Assembly: GCA_016700175.1 (NCBI GenBank)
Contig: CP065003.1
Location: forward strand, 4,164,001-4,228,000
Direction of reading: 5' to 3'
Length of the DNA stretch: 64,000 nucleotides
Source of the DNA: Acidobacteriota bacterium
Lineage (GTDB): Bacteria > Acidobacteriota > Blastocatellia > Pyrinomonadales > Pyrinomonadaceae
Part shown: piece after piece, positions 15,326 through 23,804 of the stretch
Layout: each line of letters opens with the position of its first letter
Numbering within the stretch: position 1 is the first letter of the stretch
Notes under the pieces: model-generated
The model's database searches: none
Seen by the model: the letters and a program-made list of their open reading frames with translations, nothing else
Told to the model about the DNA's origin: nothing
Program-made: the position numbers and the translations under genes

Positions 15326-17155
15326 ATGCTGGCCGAAGTTTCTTCAAAAGTCCCCAGGGGATGGATCCTGGGAGTGGTTGCGGGTCTGTTCCTTGCGCTG
15401 TTCTCCGCTTATCCCCAGATCAAACTGCTCTACAACGTCGGTGGCGAATGGAACGGGCATTACGCCTACAACGATATCGACGAGGTCGCGTACGCGGCAT
15501 ATCTCAAGGCGCTGATCGACGGAAGGCCCAGAAAGAACGATCCGTACACGGGCCGCGACGACGGGCCGGGCTCGCCGCAGCCGGAGTCGCTGTTCTCAAT
15601 TCAGTTCGCGGCACCGTACACGGTCGCGATCCCTTCAAGGATCCTCGGAGTGTCTGCCCCCACTGCGATGACGCTTTCCGGGATGATCGCGGCTTTCCTG
15701 TCGGCATTCATCCTTTTTCTGCTGATCGCAAGGATTTCCGGCAGTCCCTGGGCGGGGCTCGCCGGATCACTGATCGCGCTCTGCGGAGGCGCTCTCGCGG
15801 CTGGAGAAGGCGCGATCGGCGAGATAATGGGTACGGGCTTTTCGTATCCTTATTTTCCCGCCTTTAGGAGATATCTTCCCGCGGTCCCTTTTCCGGTGTT
15901 CCTCGCGTTGCTGCCACTGATGTGGTATTGGCTGCGTGCGAAGGGAACGCGCCAGAGAATATGGCTGACGGTTGCGGCCGCGGTCCTGTTTTCGTTCACC
16001 GTCTTCTCGTACTTCTATACGTGGACATCGGCCGCCGCATGGCTGGCGTGTTTCGCGGCCCTCGCTCTTGTGCTGCGCAGGGACGAGTTCAGGCGTAACC
16101 TCTACGGCTTCATCGCTCTCGCAGCGGCCTGCGCGATTCCCCTGACGATCTACGGGCTGATGCTTTCTCAAAGGGCGGATACGCTCGATTACGTTCAGCT
16201 CCTCGTTCACACGCGCGAGCCGGACCTCTTCAGGTTTCCCGTCTACGTTGGTGTGCTGGCCGTCGTCGCGCTGATCGCCGCCGTCTGGCGGAGGACGGCC
16301 GATCCGCGGGGCGCTTCGTTCATACTCACACTCTCGCTCGCGCTGACTCCCCTGCTGCTTTTCAACCAGCAGGTGATCACCGGCCGCTCGCTCCAGCCGA
16401 TCCATTACCAGGTCTTTATAGGGAATTACATCGCGTCAACGGCGCTGGTGCTGAGTCTGGCCCTGACGTTCAGGACGGAGCTCGAGAAGGGCGCCGTTGC
16501 GGCTAAGGCCGTCTGCGCGAGCCTCGCGACGTTGGCGGTGATCTGGGGATTCGTCGAGTGTCATTACACGGTAAGGGTCCTGGACGAGGCGAACGTATTG
16601 AGGGACGGTCATATGCCGGCTGCGCAGTTCCTTAAGCGCGAAGCTGAGGCTTTGGAAGATCCGTTCCGGGCGACGATCTTTTCGATATCGAACATACACG
16701 CGGACGATTCTCCGACCGTTTCGCCGCAGGCCGTTCTCTGGGCGCGGCACCAGCACGTGTTCGCCGGCCTTGGGTGGGAGGAAAGCAAGGAACGCTATTA
16801 CAGGCAGCTTTACTTTCAGACACTTGACGACCGTTGGCTGGAACGGAGGCTGAGGAATGGCGATTTCGTCTCGATGATCGCGCTTTTCGGATGGGGAAGG
16901 CATTCCGACCGGCTCACCTCGCAGGCAGAGCCGCTTACATTTGGTGAGATAGAGGCAGAAGCGCGCAGCTTCCGGGCTTTCATCGAGGGATTTGACAAGA
17001 ACGAGGCTTATCAGCCTTTGCTCACGCACGCGGTCGTGCCGGACGGCTGGGAGGTGGACCTTACGAACCTTGATCAATGGTACGAAAGAGACAGCGGGAC
17101 GAAGGCGGGAAATCAGATCGTCTTCAGGCTGAAACCCAGGTTCGATCCAAAGTGA
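15326..17155 (+). CDS. Large polytopic membrane protein of unknown function
   Basis: 609 aa. About ten hydrophobic segments fill residues 15-420 (for example GWILGVVAGLFLALFSAY at the N-terminus, and LPAVPFPVFLALLPLMWYWL). A loop after helix 1 (WNGHYAYNDIDEVAYAAYLKALIDG, then GRDDG) has the acidic residues typical of GT-C-fold glycosyltransferases, and the C-terminal 180 residues are a soluble domain. By topology it could be a GT-C mannosyltransferase-like or YfhO-like protein, but I do not recognise a family. Its position beside glycan genes fits an envelope role. No clear ribosome site precedes the start. Confidence 0.7.
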   Translation: MLAEVSSKVPRGWILGVVAGLFLALFSAYPQIKLLYNVGGEWNGHYAYNDIDEVAYAAYLKALIDGRPRKNDPYTGRDDGPGSPQPESLFSIQFAAPYTVAIPSRILGVSAPTAMTLSGMIAAFLSAFILFLLIARISGSPWAGLAGSLIALCGGALAAGEGAIGEIMGTGFSYPYFPAFRRYLPAVPFPVFLALLPLMWYWLRAKGTRQRIWLTVAAAVLFSFTVFSYFYTWTSAAAWLACFAALALVLRRDEFRRNLYGFIALAAACAIPLTIYGLMLSQRADTLDYVQLLVHTREPDLFRFPVYVGVLAVVALIAAVWRRTADPRGASFILTLSLALTPLLLFNQQVITGRSLQPIHYQVFIGNYIASTALVLSLALTFRTELEKGAVAAKAVCASLATLAVIWGFVECHYTVRVLDEANVLRDGHMPAAQFLKREAEALEDPFRATIFSISNIHADDSPTVSPQAVLWARHQHVFAGLGWEESKERYYRQLYFQTLDDRWLERRLRNGDFVSMIALFGWGRHSDRLTSQAEPLTFGEIEAEARSFRAFIEGFDKNEAYQPLLTHAVVPDGWEVDLTNLDQWYERDSGTKAGNQIVFRLKPRFDPK

Positions 17156-17157
17156 AA

Positions 17158-17179
17158 GGGCCGCCCCGAAGGACGGCCC
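17158..17179. terminator. Hairpin between convergent genes
   Basis: GGGCCGCCC and GGACGGCCC form a stem around CGAA. On the minus strand it is followed by TTTC. It is probably a bidirectional terminator for the 15326-17155 and 17205-17465 genes, though the T-tract is weak. Confidence 0.5.
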
Positions 17180-17204
17180 GGAATTACTACTAAATTATCA
17201 CTGC

Positions 17205-17465
17205 TTAAGCTGCAAGCAGATCATTAGACACTTCAGCGAACACCCTGCGTCCGTTGAGTGCGTCGTCTATGATCTCCCTTACTGCGGAGGCGTCAGGATT
17301 GACATCCATTCTGGCACAGGCCTTAAGGTGCCTGATGATGCCTTCCGAAGCGATCTCCAGCGCTTCGCCGGTTAGTTTTGAGTAACGGCGAGCCTGGATA
17401 TGGTCAATCTGCAGGATCCTCTCCTGCAAGGTTATCGGTTTAGCTGCTGCTGCCACTTTTGTCAT
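17205..17465 (-). CDS. Small uncharacterised protein
   Basis: 86 aa. It is supported by an excellent ribosome site (AAGGAG, 5-6 nt before ATG 17465) and by isolated position. Mostly helical and soluble: ITLQERILQIDHIQARRYSK, then GEALEIASEGIIRHLKACAR and SAVREIIDDALNGRRVFAEV. There is a single Cys and no transmembrane segment. I do not recognise a family. A hairpin lies downstream and the 334-bp gap upstream contains repeated inverted sequences. Confidence 0.65.
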   Translation of the reverse strand: MTKVAAAAKPITLQERILQIDHIQARRYSKLTGEALEIASEGIIRHLKACARMDVNPDASAVREIIDDALNGRRVFAEVSNDLLAA

Positions 17466-17569
17466 CTCCTTGCTTATTCTTACGATACTGCCCTTATTTA
17501 TGAACCCAACGGGACTTTGTGAAAATTATCTCAAAGTTCCGCACTTCTAAAAAATGTTTACCTTCGAAA

Positions 17570-17710
17570 CTGGTTTTCAATGACTTCCTAGAGGTTTACG
17601 ATGGAAAACCGAAATGATGTTGAAGCTAGAAAGTAACGTTCGGGTAACGCGTTAGCTTTTAGAAAGGCAAATACTATCAAATGGATTTGCCTTTGTCACG
17701 ATTTTTTTTC
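17570..17710 (+). ncRNA. Candidate structured small RNA
   Basis: Three consecutive stem-forming inverted repeats end in a perfect 10-bp stem, AAAGGCAAAT/ATTTGCCTTT (17663-17672, 17685-17694), which is followed after seven bases by T8 at 17702-17709. This looks like a plus-strand transcript with its own terminator, in a gap between two minus-strand genes. No convincing promoter was found, so it may also be a leader of the 17205-17465 gene read on the other strand. Confidence 0.3.
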
Positions 17711-17735
17711 ACTGCTGTAACATCGTTCCTTGAAA

Positions 17736-17768
17736 ATGAAAAAACCGGCGGATCCTAAGATCCGCCGG
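17736..17768 (-). terminator. Rho-independent terminator of the HU gene
   Basis: A perfect 10-bp stem, CCGGCGGATC/GATCCGCCGG (17745-17768), has a 4-base loop. On the minus strand it is followed by TTTTTTCATTTTC. It lies 32 bp after the HU stop codon. Confidence 0.9.
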
Positions 17769-17799
17769 CCTTAACTCTCGGCAAAAAGACGCCGAATGA

Positions 17800-18081
17800 C
17801 TATGCTACGGAATCCTTCATCGCTTTTCCGACGCGGAATTTGACCGTCGTCTTGGCAGGGATCTTGATCGGCTGGCCGGTCGCCGGATTACGTCCTTCGC
17901 GGGCCTTGCGATGCGCCTTCACGAGCTTGCCGAAGCCCGGGATCGTGAATTCGCCGTTCTTCTTGACTTCTTTCTTGGCGAGTTCCGCCATTTCGTTAAA
18001 GAAGTCCTTTGCCTGCGCTTTCGTCATTCCGGTCTTGTCAGCCAGAGCGCCGATGATTTCAGTTTGGGTCATTCGAGCCAT
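17800..18081 (-). CDS. HU family DNA-binding protein
   Basis: 93 aa, standard HU length. TQTEIIGALADKTGMTKAQA at the N-terminus forms the dimerising helices, VKKNGEFTIPGFGKLVKAHR is the core, and GRNPATGQPIKIPAKTTVKF is the DNA-binding arm with the conserved RNPxTG-xxxxIPA. The C-terminus FRVGKAMKDSV is typical. The protein bends and compacts DNA. GGAGG lies upstream at a slightly long distance from the start, and a strong terminator follows the gene. Confidence 0.97.
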   Translation of the reverse strand: MARMTQTEIIGALADKTGMTKAQAKDFFNEMAELAKKEVKKNGEFTIPGFGKLVKAHRKAREGRNPATGQPIKIPAKTTVKFRVGKAMKDSVA

Positions 18082-18200
18082 AGTTTTCTTCTAACCTCCA
18101 GTTTTGTTCAGTGAATATCAAATCGCTGTTTGTAACAGAACTTGTCCCAGGATCGGGACAGGAACATGGGAATTACGGAACTCGGTTGAGCAGCACGTTT

Positions 18201-18277
18201 TGGTCGGGGCGGCAAGATTCGAACTTGCGACCTCACGGTCCCAAACCGTGCGCACTGCCAGGCTGTGCTACGCCCCG
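18201..18277 (-). tRNA. tRNA-Pro (anticodon TGG)
   Basis: Read on the minus strand, the acceptor stem CGGGGCG (18271-18277) pairs with CGCCCCG (18205-18211), followed by discriminator A and an encoded CCA (18201-18203). The anticodon arm CACGG-TTTGGGA-CCGTG gives anticodon TGG. The T arm is GCAAG-TTCGAAT-CTTGC and the D arm GCACAGCCTGGCAGTGC. All arms pair. Confidence 0.97.
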
Positions 18278-18344
18278 GTTCGGATAGTGTTTCATATGAG
18301 AAACATCACTAAACATCGAATTTTACAGGCGAAAACGAGATTGG

Positions 18345-18962
18345 TCAAGTAGGATGACTTGTAGTCCCGCCAAAAAAGTCAGCAATTTTCGATGCCGCCG
18401 CTGAGCGGTGCGAGATTCGGGATTTCACTTCTTCGGAGAGTTCGCCAAAAGTCTCTGAAAATCCTTCCGGAACGAAAACCGGATCATATCCGAAACCTCT
18501 GATTCCAATGGGTTTACGAGCAATGGTCCCGTGGCAGCGCCCTTCGGATCGGAAGACCACTTCTCCGGAAGGCTCGGCGACGGCCATTTCACAGACGAAA
18601 CAGGCGGACCGCGAATCGTCTTCGAGATCGCGCATTTCTTCAAGCAGTTTTGCGGTGTTTTCGGTATCTGAAGCGCCTATTCCCGCGAATCTCGCCGAAA
18701 AGACACCCGGCCGGCCTCCCAGTGCCGGGACCACAAGCCCGGAGTCGTCCGCAAGCGCCCAGTTTCCCGTCAGCTTTGCGTACGCTGAGGCCTTCCGGGC
18801 GGCGTTCTCACCGAAAGTGGCGCCGTCTTCTGGGATCTCCGGGATTCCTTCGAAGGACGAAAGGCCCAGCAGCTCGACTCGTGAGCGTTCCAGAAGTCCT
18901 CTCAGCTCCGAGATCTTTCCCTCGTTCCTGGTTCCGATCACAATGCGCCTTAACGGTTTCAT
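18345..18962 (-). CDS. rdgB: XTP/dITP diphosphatase (RdgB/HAM1 family)
   Basis: 205 aa. The phosphate-binding start motif GTRNEGKISELRGLL is at about residue 10. The catalytic and metal region NWALADDSGLVVPALGGRPGVFSARFAG follows, then GIRGFGYDPVFVPEGFSETFGEL and KSRISHRSAAASKIADFF. The enzyme hydrolyses non-canonical purine nucleoside triphosphates (ITP, dITP, XTP) to monophosphates and so cleans the nucleotide pool. It is transcribed on the same strand as the tRNA-Pro gene, which lies 67 bp downstream. The start at 18962 fits the family. Confidence 0.95.
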   Translation of the reverse strand: MKPLRRIVIGTRNEGKISELRGLLERSRVELLGLSSFEGIPEIPEDGATFGENAARKASAYAKLTGNWALADDSGLVVPALGGRPGVFSARFAGIGASDTENTAKLLEEMRDLEDDSRSACFVCEMAVAEPSGEVVFRSEGRCHGTIARKPIGIRGFGYDPVFVPEGFSETFGELSEEVKSRISHRSAAASKIADFFGGTTSHPT

Positions 18963-19113
18963 CTATCGTCGTCCGGTCCCCCGCCGTGAGTGCCAAATTA
19001 TTTGCCAAAACCTCGCGATTCAGGGTATAAAAGTAATGGCGCCTCAGCCGAATTCAACGCGGCATTTCCCACATTCCAGCCGTGACCCCAGATTCAGTTT
19101 CATACTCGATATT

Positions 19114-20457
19114 ATGCCCACGCAAGGGTCTACAACCGTTTCAACCGCCGAGACAGGAAAATCCCGGGTGATGTGGAGCTCCGACAACGGCGCCCCGGCA
19201 CTCGATTCTGAAGACCTCGAACTCGGACACTGGCTTGCCGGACTCAGGAGCTTCGTCGGTGACGACAGCGCCTTGTTCTCGTCAGCCGAAGGTGTCGCGA
19301 GACATCCCGCAAAGGAAGCGAGGCTTGTTCAGTCCGTGCTTTTGTCTCTCTCGGCCCGTGCGATGCGGTTGGAGGCGAAGAGCCGTTCCGCCGACCCGGG
19401 CGTCGGCCTGAGGCCGACGGGCGGACGCAGGTCCGGCACCGGTTCCTACCGTGATCTTGCCGAGCTCCTGCGGGAACTCGTTCTGATCGGAGAAAGGCAG
19501 GCGAGCACTGGCGCTTCCGATGGCGCGCTTTGGTCGGCTTCCCGAAGACATATTCACAAGAGTCTCGCAGGTTCGCAAGCCGTGGGCGGTTTCATCCGCG
19601 CTTCCGAGGCAGCTGCCTCCGAGATCCTTCCGGAAAGGATCCTCGGCCTCAGGGATTCGAAAGATATTCCCGAACGCTGGTCATACGATCTCGGGATCGT
19701 TCTGCCGAAGATCGGCACGATCACAAGCTATTTGAGGGTCGTTGCTTCGCTCCTCGAAAAGGACGAGCCGCTGCGCCAATCGATCTTTTTGTTCTCGAGG
19801 ATCGACGATCTGATCCGCGATCTGATGGCATACATCAACAACCGGCTCCTTCGGTTCCCCGACGACACCGATGCTCTTTTCGGTTCGCTTGACGGCGCCG
19901 CGTACACTGCGTCGATCGAGCTTCGAAAGGTCCACGCCAACGAACTGAGGGGATTGTTCGAGATCAGGCCAACCCCGCTTGTGTTCGCGCGGATCGAGAC
20001 CGCTTACTCGCTCTTGAATGACAGCCTGCAGATGACCCTCGTCAATTTCGCCCAGTTGATCGACCGGGACATCGAACCGACGGACGTATTTCCGGACCTC
20101 CTCACGAAAGAGCAGCAATCGATCCAGCTTCGCGAGAATATGTGGCACCTTCTGCAGATAGTCCAGAAGACCGAGCAGGATCCCGACAGCTGTCCTCCGG
20201 AGGAGCTGAAGAAGGAACTTGTCAGCTTCAGGGACAGGAATCTTTACTATCTCTTTTACAAAGATATGGAGACCGTCGAGAGGTTTATCGAAGAAGTGGT
20301 GATCACCGCTGACAACAAAGACCTCGTGCCGCTTCTCCACCGCTTCGGGGCGTATCTCGAGACTCTCCTGGGGCAGGTGAACATGCGGGTCGTGCTCGCG
20401 AAGCACCCGTTCGGACCGCTTCAGCGCGATGCTCACGATTTTAGCGGCTCAATGTGA
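19114..20457 (+). CDS. Uncharacterised soluble protein
   Basis: 447 aa from ATG 19114; the open frame runs back to 18508 but that part is a shadow of rdgB. ATG 19171 is another possible start. The protein is largely helical and without signal peptide or transmembrane helices. Its C-terminal half has long amphipathic helices (IDDLIRDLMAYINNRLLRF, then RIETAYSLLNDSLQMTLVNFAQLI, LRENMWHLLQIVQKTEQ and METVERFIEEVVITADNKDL). No catalytic motif stands out and I do not recognise a family. It overlaps the convergent ABC permease gene by 9 bp at the stop codons. Confidence 0.7.
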   Translation: MPTQGSTTVSTAETGKSRVMWSSDNGAPALDSEDLELGHWLAGLRSFVGDDSALFSSAEGVARHPAKEARLVQSVLLSLSARAMRLEAKSRSADPGVGLRPTGGRRSGTGSYRDLAELLRELVLIGERQASTGASDGALWSASRRHIHKSLAGSQAVGGFIRASEAAASEILPERILGLRDSKDIPERWSYDLGIVLPKIGTITSYLRVVASLLEKDEPLRQSIFLFSRIDDLIRDLMAYINNRLLRFPDDTDALFGSLDGAAYTASIELRKVHANELRGLFEIRPTPLVFARIETAYSLLNDSLQMTLVNFAQLIDRDIEPTDVFPDLLTKEQQSIQLRENMWHLLQIVQKTEQDPDSCPPEELKKELVSFRDRNLYYLFYKDMETVERFIEEVVITADNKDLVPLLHRFGAYLETLLGQVNMRVVLAKHPFGPLQRDAHDFSGSM

Positions 20458-22980
20458 CCTCAGCGTTCCGAGCGGCTTGCGGAACAGAACATCGAAACTT
20501 ACTGCGGTCCCGACTGCCATTACTACCAGTGCCGTGGCGGCGACGCCGGCGGCCATGAGTATCGGGTCGAACTCCCATTCGATATCAAACACCCAGACCG
20601 ACACGGCATAGGATAGCGCTGTTGCGAACCCGGCCCCGATCAGGCCCGCGACGAGGCCGAGCAGCCCGTACTCTGCGAGCAGGATCATGCTCAGCGTCCG
20701 CCGCTTGGCCCCCAGGGTCTTCAGGATCGCGTTCTCGTATACTCTCTGAGACTTCGTCAGCGCGACCGAACCGATCAGGATCAGGATCCCGCTGAGCATC
20801 ACGAAGCTGCCCACGAATGAGATCGCGAGCACGAAATTGTTGATCAGGTCGCGGATCAGTTTCGCGATGTCGAGCACGTCGAAGATCTGAACGTTCGGGA
20901 ATCGGTCCAGGACCGCGTTCTTGAGCCGTGCACGGTCGCGTTCCGGCATCTTCTTCAGCATCGTCACGATGTACGACTGAGGCGCGTTGTCCAGGGCCCC
21001 GGGCCTGAAGACAAAAACGAACGCGGTCCTGGAGTTGCTGAAATCGATCTTTCTAATGTTCGCGACCTCTGCATTTATCTTCCTGCCCGAGATCTCGAAC
21101 GTAAGATAATCGCCTACGCGTATGTCCAGCCGTTCCGCAAACCCGTCGTTCACCGATACTTGAGCGACCTCCGGGTTCACCGCTGCTTCGCCCCACCATT
21201 CGCCGTCGACTATCGATTCGTTATCGTCGAGTTCTGCGCGGTAGGTAACCGCGAACTCGCGCCCGATCTGGCCCTGTCTCTGGCGAACCTCGCGGTCTTG
21301 AAAGTTGAACGGCTCGCCGTTCAGCATCACGATCCTCGCCCGGACGGTCGGGATCTTTTCAGGCTCTTCCCCGGTTCTGGACTTCAGGAGGCCGACGAAA
21401 CCCTCGATCTGGCTTCTCTGGATATCGCCAAAGAAAATGCTCGGGAAGTTTTCGTTGTTCGACAGATCGAATACGCGCAGGAGGTTTGTCTGAAGCGACT
21501 GGACACCGAGTATGACGAAGGTTCCGAGACCGACGGCAAGCAGGATCACGCGGGTCTGGTTTCCCGGCCTGTAGAGCGAGTTTACTGCCTGCCGCAGAAA
21601 GAATGAGCCGTATCCTCCGATTCTCTTGAGGAGAAAGATCAGCAGCGCCGAAGCCGCAAAAAGAACCACCGAAGTAACCGCGAGGCCTCCCAGAAATATC
21701 GAGCCTACGCGGATCGAACCCGCCTGCCAGGCGGCGAGTGCGACCAGGCCTGACAGCGAGGCCATCCCGATCAGCCATTTCGTTTTGTCGATCCGGCCCG
21801 TCTTTTCACCGCTGTCGTCGTGCAGAAGAAGCCTTGGTTTGATCGTACGGATGTGAAGTAGCGGGAGTGCCGAGAAAAGCATCGAGATTACGACCCCGAG
21901 CGCGATCCCCTGCAAAGCTGTCGTGAATGGAACCGCGTACGACATTGTTCTCGGAAGGCTTTCCACGAACCTGATCCCGATCAGCCACACGCTCATTTGG
22001 GCAAGGACAACGCCGAACACGCTGCCGATCAGGCCCAGCGTGAGGATCTGCAGCAGATAAACCGATATCACGCGCGTCCCGCCGGCCCCGAGGCATTTCA
22101 GTACCGCCACCGACTTTCGCTTCTGGTTGATAAAAGCACGCGCGACGTTCCATATTCCCACGCCGCCAAGGACGAGGATCAGAAGCCCGGTCAGCGAAAG
22201 ATAGTCTTCCGTCCGCTCGAACTGTTCGCCAAGGTCCTGCTGGGTTTCTTTGTAATACTGAACGGTGAGTGTCGTGCCCTTGAGTGCCTCGCGCAGGTCG
22301 CTAACGAGCTGTGTCGGGTTCGAGTCCGTACGAAAGAGTATCCTCCGCCGCACGCGTCCCGTATTGGAGTTTATGCCCGCCTTGTCGAAAGCATCGTAGC
22401 TTACGAACACTCTCGACGCGACGGAGAACCCGGAAGCCCGCCCGGGTTCTTCCGCGAAGGTAGCCCGTATCCGGAACCGTGCTTCTCCGACAATGATCTC
22501 GTCCCCGATCTTCACTCCGAGATCTTCGAGCAGTTCCGGGCTGACCACCGCACCGTCGTTCTCGACTAGCGAATAAGAGAACGGCTTGCCGTCGCTCAGC
22601 CTGAATTCGCCGACCAACGGAAACGTGTCGTCGATTCCTTTCAATCCGACGAGAGCTATCGATTCCTTGGTCCGGTCGGCGGGCCTCGCGGCGATCGCCA
22701 GTTCGATAGTCTCGCCCCTGCCGTCGACGATGCCGGATCGTTCGACGACCGAATCGATCCTTGTAAGGTCGTCCGGCGAGAAAGCGCTTGTCGAACTGAC
22801 GGTGAAATCCGCGGTCAGGAGCTCGCGGGCATCGCCTCCGACGGCGACGCTCAGGTTCCCTGTCAGGGCGCGCAAAGCAACTACGGATCCGACCCCGATG
22901 GCGATGCAAAGGAAAAAGAACAGGAGGCTCTTCCAGGAAGAGCGGATCTCTCTGATGGTGAGATTGATGACGAACTTCAT
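20449..22980 (-). CDS. ABC transporter permease, FtsX/YbbP-like
   Basis: 843 aa from ATG 22980; an in-frame Met at 23007 would overlap the upstream gene more deeply. Two FtsX-type modules are visible. An N-terminal helix (WKSLLFFFLCIAIGVGSVVALRAL) is followed by a periplasmic domain. Helices at about 260-420 carry GILILVLGGVGIWNVARAFINQKRKSVAVLKCLGA, and a second set after about 700 carries GILILIGSVALTKSQRVYENAILKTLGAKRRTLSMILLAEYGLLG. The QKR..VAVLKCLGA and NAILKTLGAKR pieces are FtsX signatures. The length and double module match E. coli YbbP. The gene follows the ATPase by 10 bp. Substrate unknown; lipoprotein or lipid release from the inner membrane is a family-based guess. Confidence 0.9.
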   Translation of the reverse strand: MKFVINLTIREIRSSWKSLLFFFLCIAIGVGSVVALRALTGNLSVAVGGDARELLTADFTVSSTSAFSPDDLTRIDSVVERSGIVDGRGETIELAIAARPADRTKESIALVGLKGIDDTFPLVGEFRLSDGKPFSYSLVENDGAVVSPELLEDLGVKIGDEIIVGEARFRIRATFAEEPGRASGFSVASRVFVSYDAFDKAGINSNTGRVRRRILFRTDSNPTQLVSDLREALKGTTLTVQYYKETQQDLGEQFERTEDYLSLTGLLILVLGGVGIWNVARAFINQKRKSVAVLKCLGAGGTRVISVYLLQILTLGLIGSVFGVVLAQMSVWLIGIRFVESLPRTMSYAVPFTTALQGIALGVVISMLFSALPLLHIRTIKPRLLLHDDSGEKTGRIDKTKWLIGMASLSGLVALAAWQAGSIRVGSIFLGGLAVTSVVLFAASALLIFLLKRIGGYGSFFLRQAVNSLYRPGNQTRVILLAVGLGTFVILGVQSLQTNLLRVFDLSNNENFPSIFFGDIQRSQIEGFVGLLKSRTGEEPEKIPTVRARIVMLNGEPFNFQDREVRQRQGQIGREFAVTYRAELDDNESIVDGEWWGEAAVNPEVAQVSVNDGFAERLDIRVGDYLTFEISGRKINAEVANIRKIDFSNSRTAFVFVFRPGALDNAPQSYIVTMLKKMPERDRARLKNAVLDRFPNVQIFDVLDIAKLIRDLINNFVLAISFVGSFVMLSGILILIGSVALTKSQRVYENAILKTLGAKRRTLSMILLAEYGLLGLVAGLIGAGFATALSYAVSVWVFDIEWEFDPILMAAGVAATALVVMAVGTAVSFDVLFRKPLGTLRSH

Positions 22981-22990
22981 CGCGTACCGC

Positions 22991-23665
22991 TCAGGCGAGA
23001 CTTTCATCGGCTACGACGCGGCCGTCCCTAAGACGTATACGCCTTTCGGCCTTGGCCGCGAGCGACGGGTCGTGGGTTACCAGCACAAGCGTGATGCTGT
23101 GCTCCCGGTGAAGATCGGTCATCAGTTCAAAAATGTGGCCGCCGTTTCGCGAATCCAGATTGCCGGTAGGCTCGTCGGCGAGAAGTATCTTCGGGTCGTT
23201 GGCGAACGCCCTGGCGATCGCGATCCTCTGCTGTTCACCGCCCGAAAGTTCGGAAGGGTAGTGGTGACCGCGGTTCGTCAGTTCCACGTCGGCAAGGAGT
23301 TTTTCAGCACGCTCTTTCGCGCCGTCGATCCCGAGGATCTCCATCGGTATAAGCACGTTCTCGAAAGCGGTTAGCGACGGTATCAGGTGAAACGACTGAA
23401 AGACGAACCCGATCTTCCGGCTGCGGGTTTCAGCGAGGTCGTCCTCGCTCATCTCAGTGATCTCCTCGCCGTCGACGACTATGCTTCCCGCGGTCGGCGA
23501 ATCGAGGCCCGCGATCAGACCAAGTAGTGTTGATTTTCCGCTTCCCGATGCGCCGGTGACCGCAACGAACTGGCCGTCGGGAATGGTTATCGAGATGTCG
23601 TCGAGGATCCTCAGATCCTCTGTGCCCGAACGGACGACCTTTGTTACGCTGGAGAGATCGATCAT
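22991..23665 (-). CDS. ABC transporter ATP-binding protein (YbbA/LolD-like)
   Basis: 224 aa from ATG 23665; a TTG at 23686 is in frame but has no ribosome site. Walker A is GASGSGKST, the Q-loop is FVFQSFHLIPSLTAFENV, the signature is LSGGEQQRIAIARAF, Walker B is ILLADEPTGNLD and the switch His is in LVTHDPSLA. It is of the MacB/LolD/YbbA subfamily. It pairs with the permease 10 bp downstream. Divergent from a TesA-like esterase gene, the same order as tesA/ybbA-ybbP in E. coli. Confidence 0.93.
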   Translation of the reverse strand: MIDLSSVTKVVRSGTEDLRILDDISITIPDGQFVAVTGASGSGKSTLLGLIAGLDSPTAGSIVVDGEEITEMSEDDLAETRSRKIGFVFQSFHLIPSLTAFENVLIPMEILGIDGAKERAEKLLADVELTNRGHHYPSELSGGEQQRIAIARAFANDPKILLADEPTGNLDSRNGGHIFELMTDLHREHSITLVLVTHDPSLAAKAERRIRLRDGRVVADESLA

Positions 23666-23804
23666 CGATAAGAAACGGACCGGCAAAATGGGCCGGACTC
23701 TTCACTTCGCCGCCCGTACGTTCTAGAATTCTAGCTTCAGGGCTCAATAGTAACTTGCGCCAAATACACAAACAAGTTGGAGGGTCCTGCATCCAACGCG
23801 GCTC

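Larger units (their letters stand above)
17466..17799. other. 334-bp gap with stacked inverted repeats
   Basis: No protein gene is supported. Three inverted repeats follow one another: GGTTTTC/GAAAACC (17572-17578 and 17604-17610), AAGCTA/TAGCTT (17623-17628 and 17653-17658, with inner AACG/CGTT) and a perfect 10-bp pair (17663-17694). The last is followed by a run of eight T. The HU terminator occupies 17736-17768. Confidence 0.6.

Noticed and set aside
18508..19113. N-terminal extension of the 19114-20457 protein back to 18508
   Set aside because: The extra part is the antisense of rdgB, has Ser/Pro/Arg-rich shadow composition and no ribosome site.
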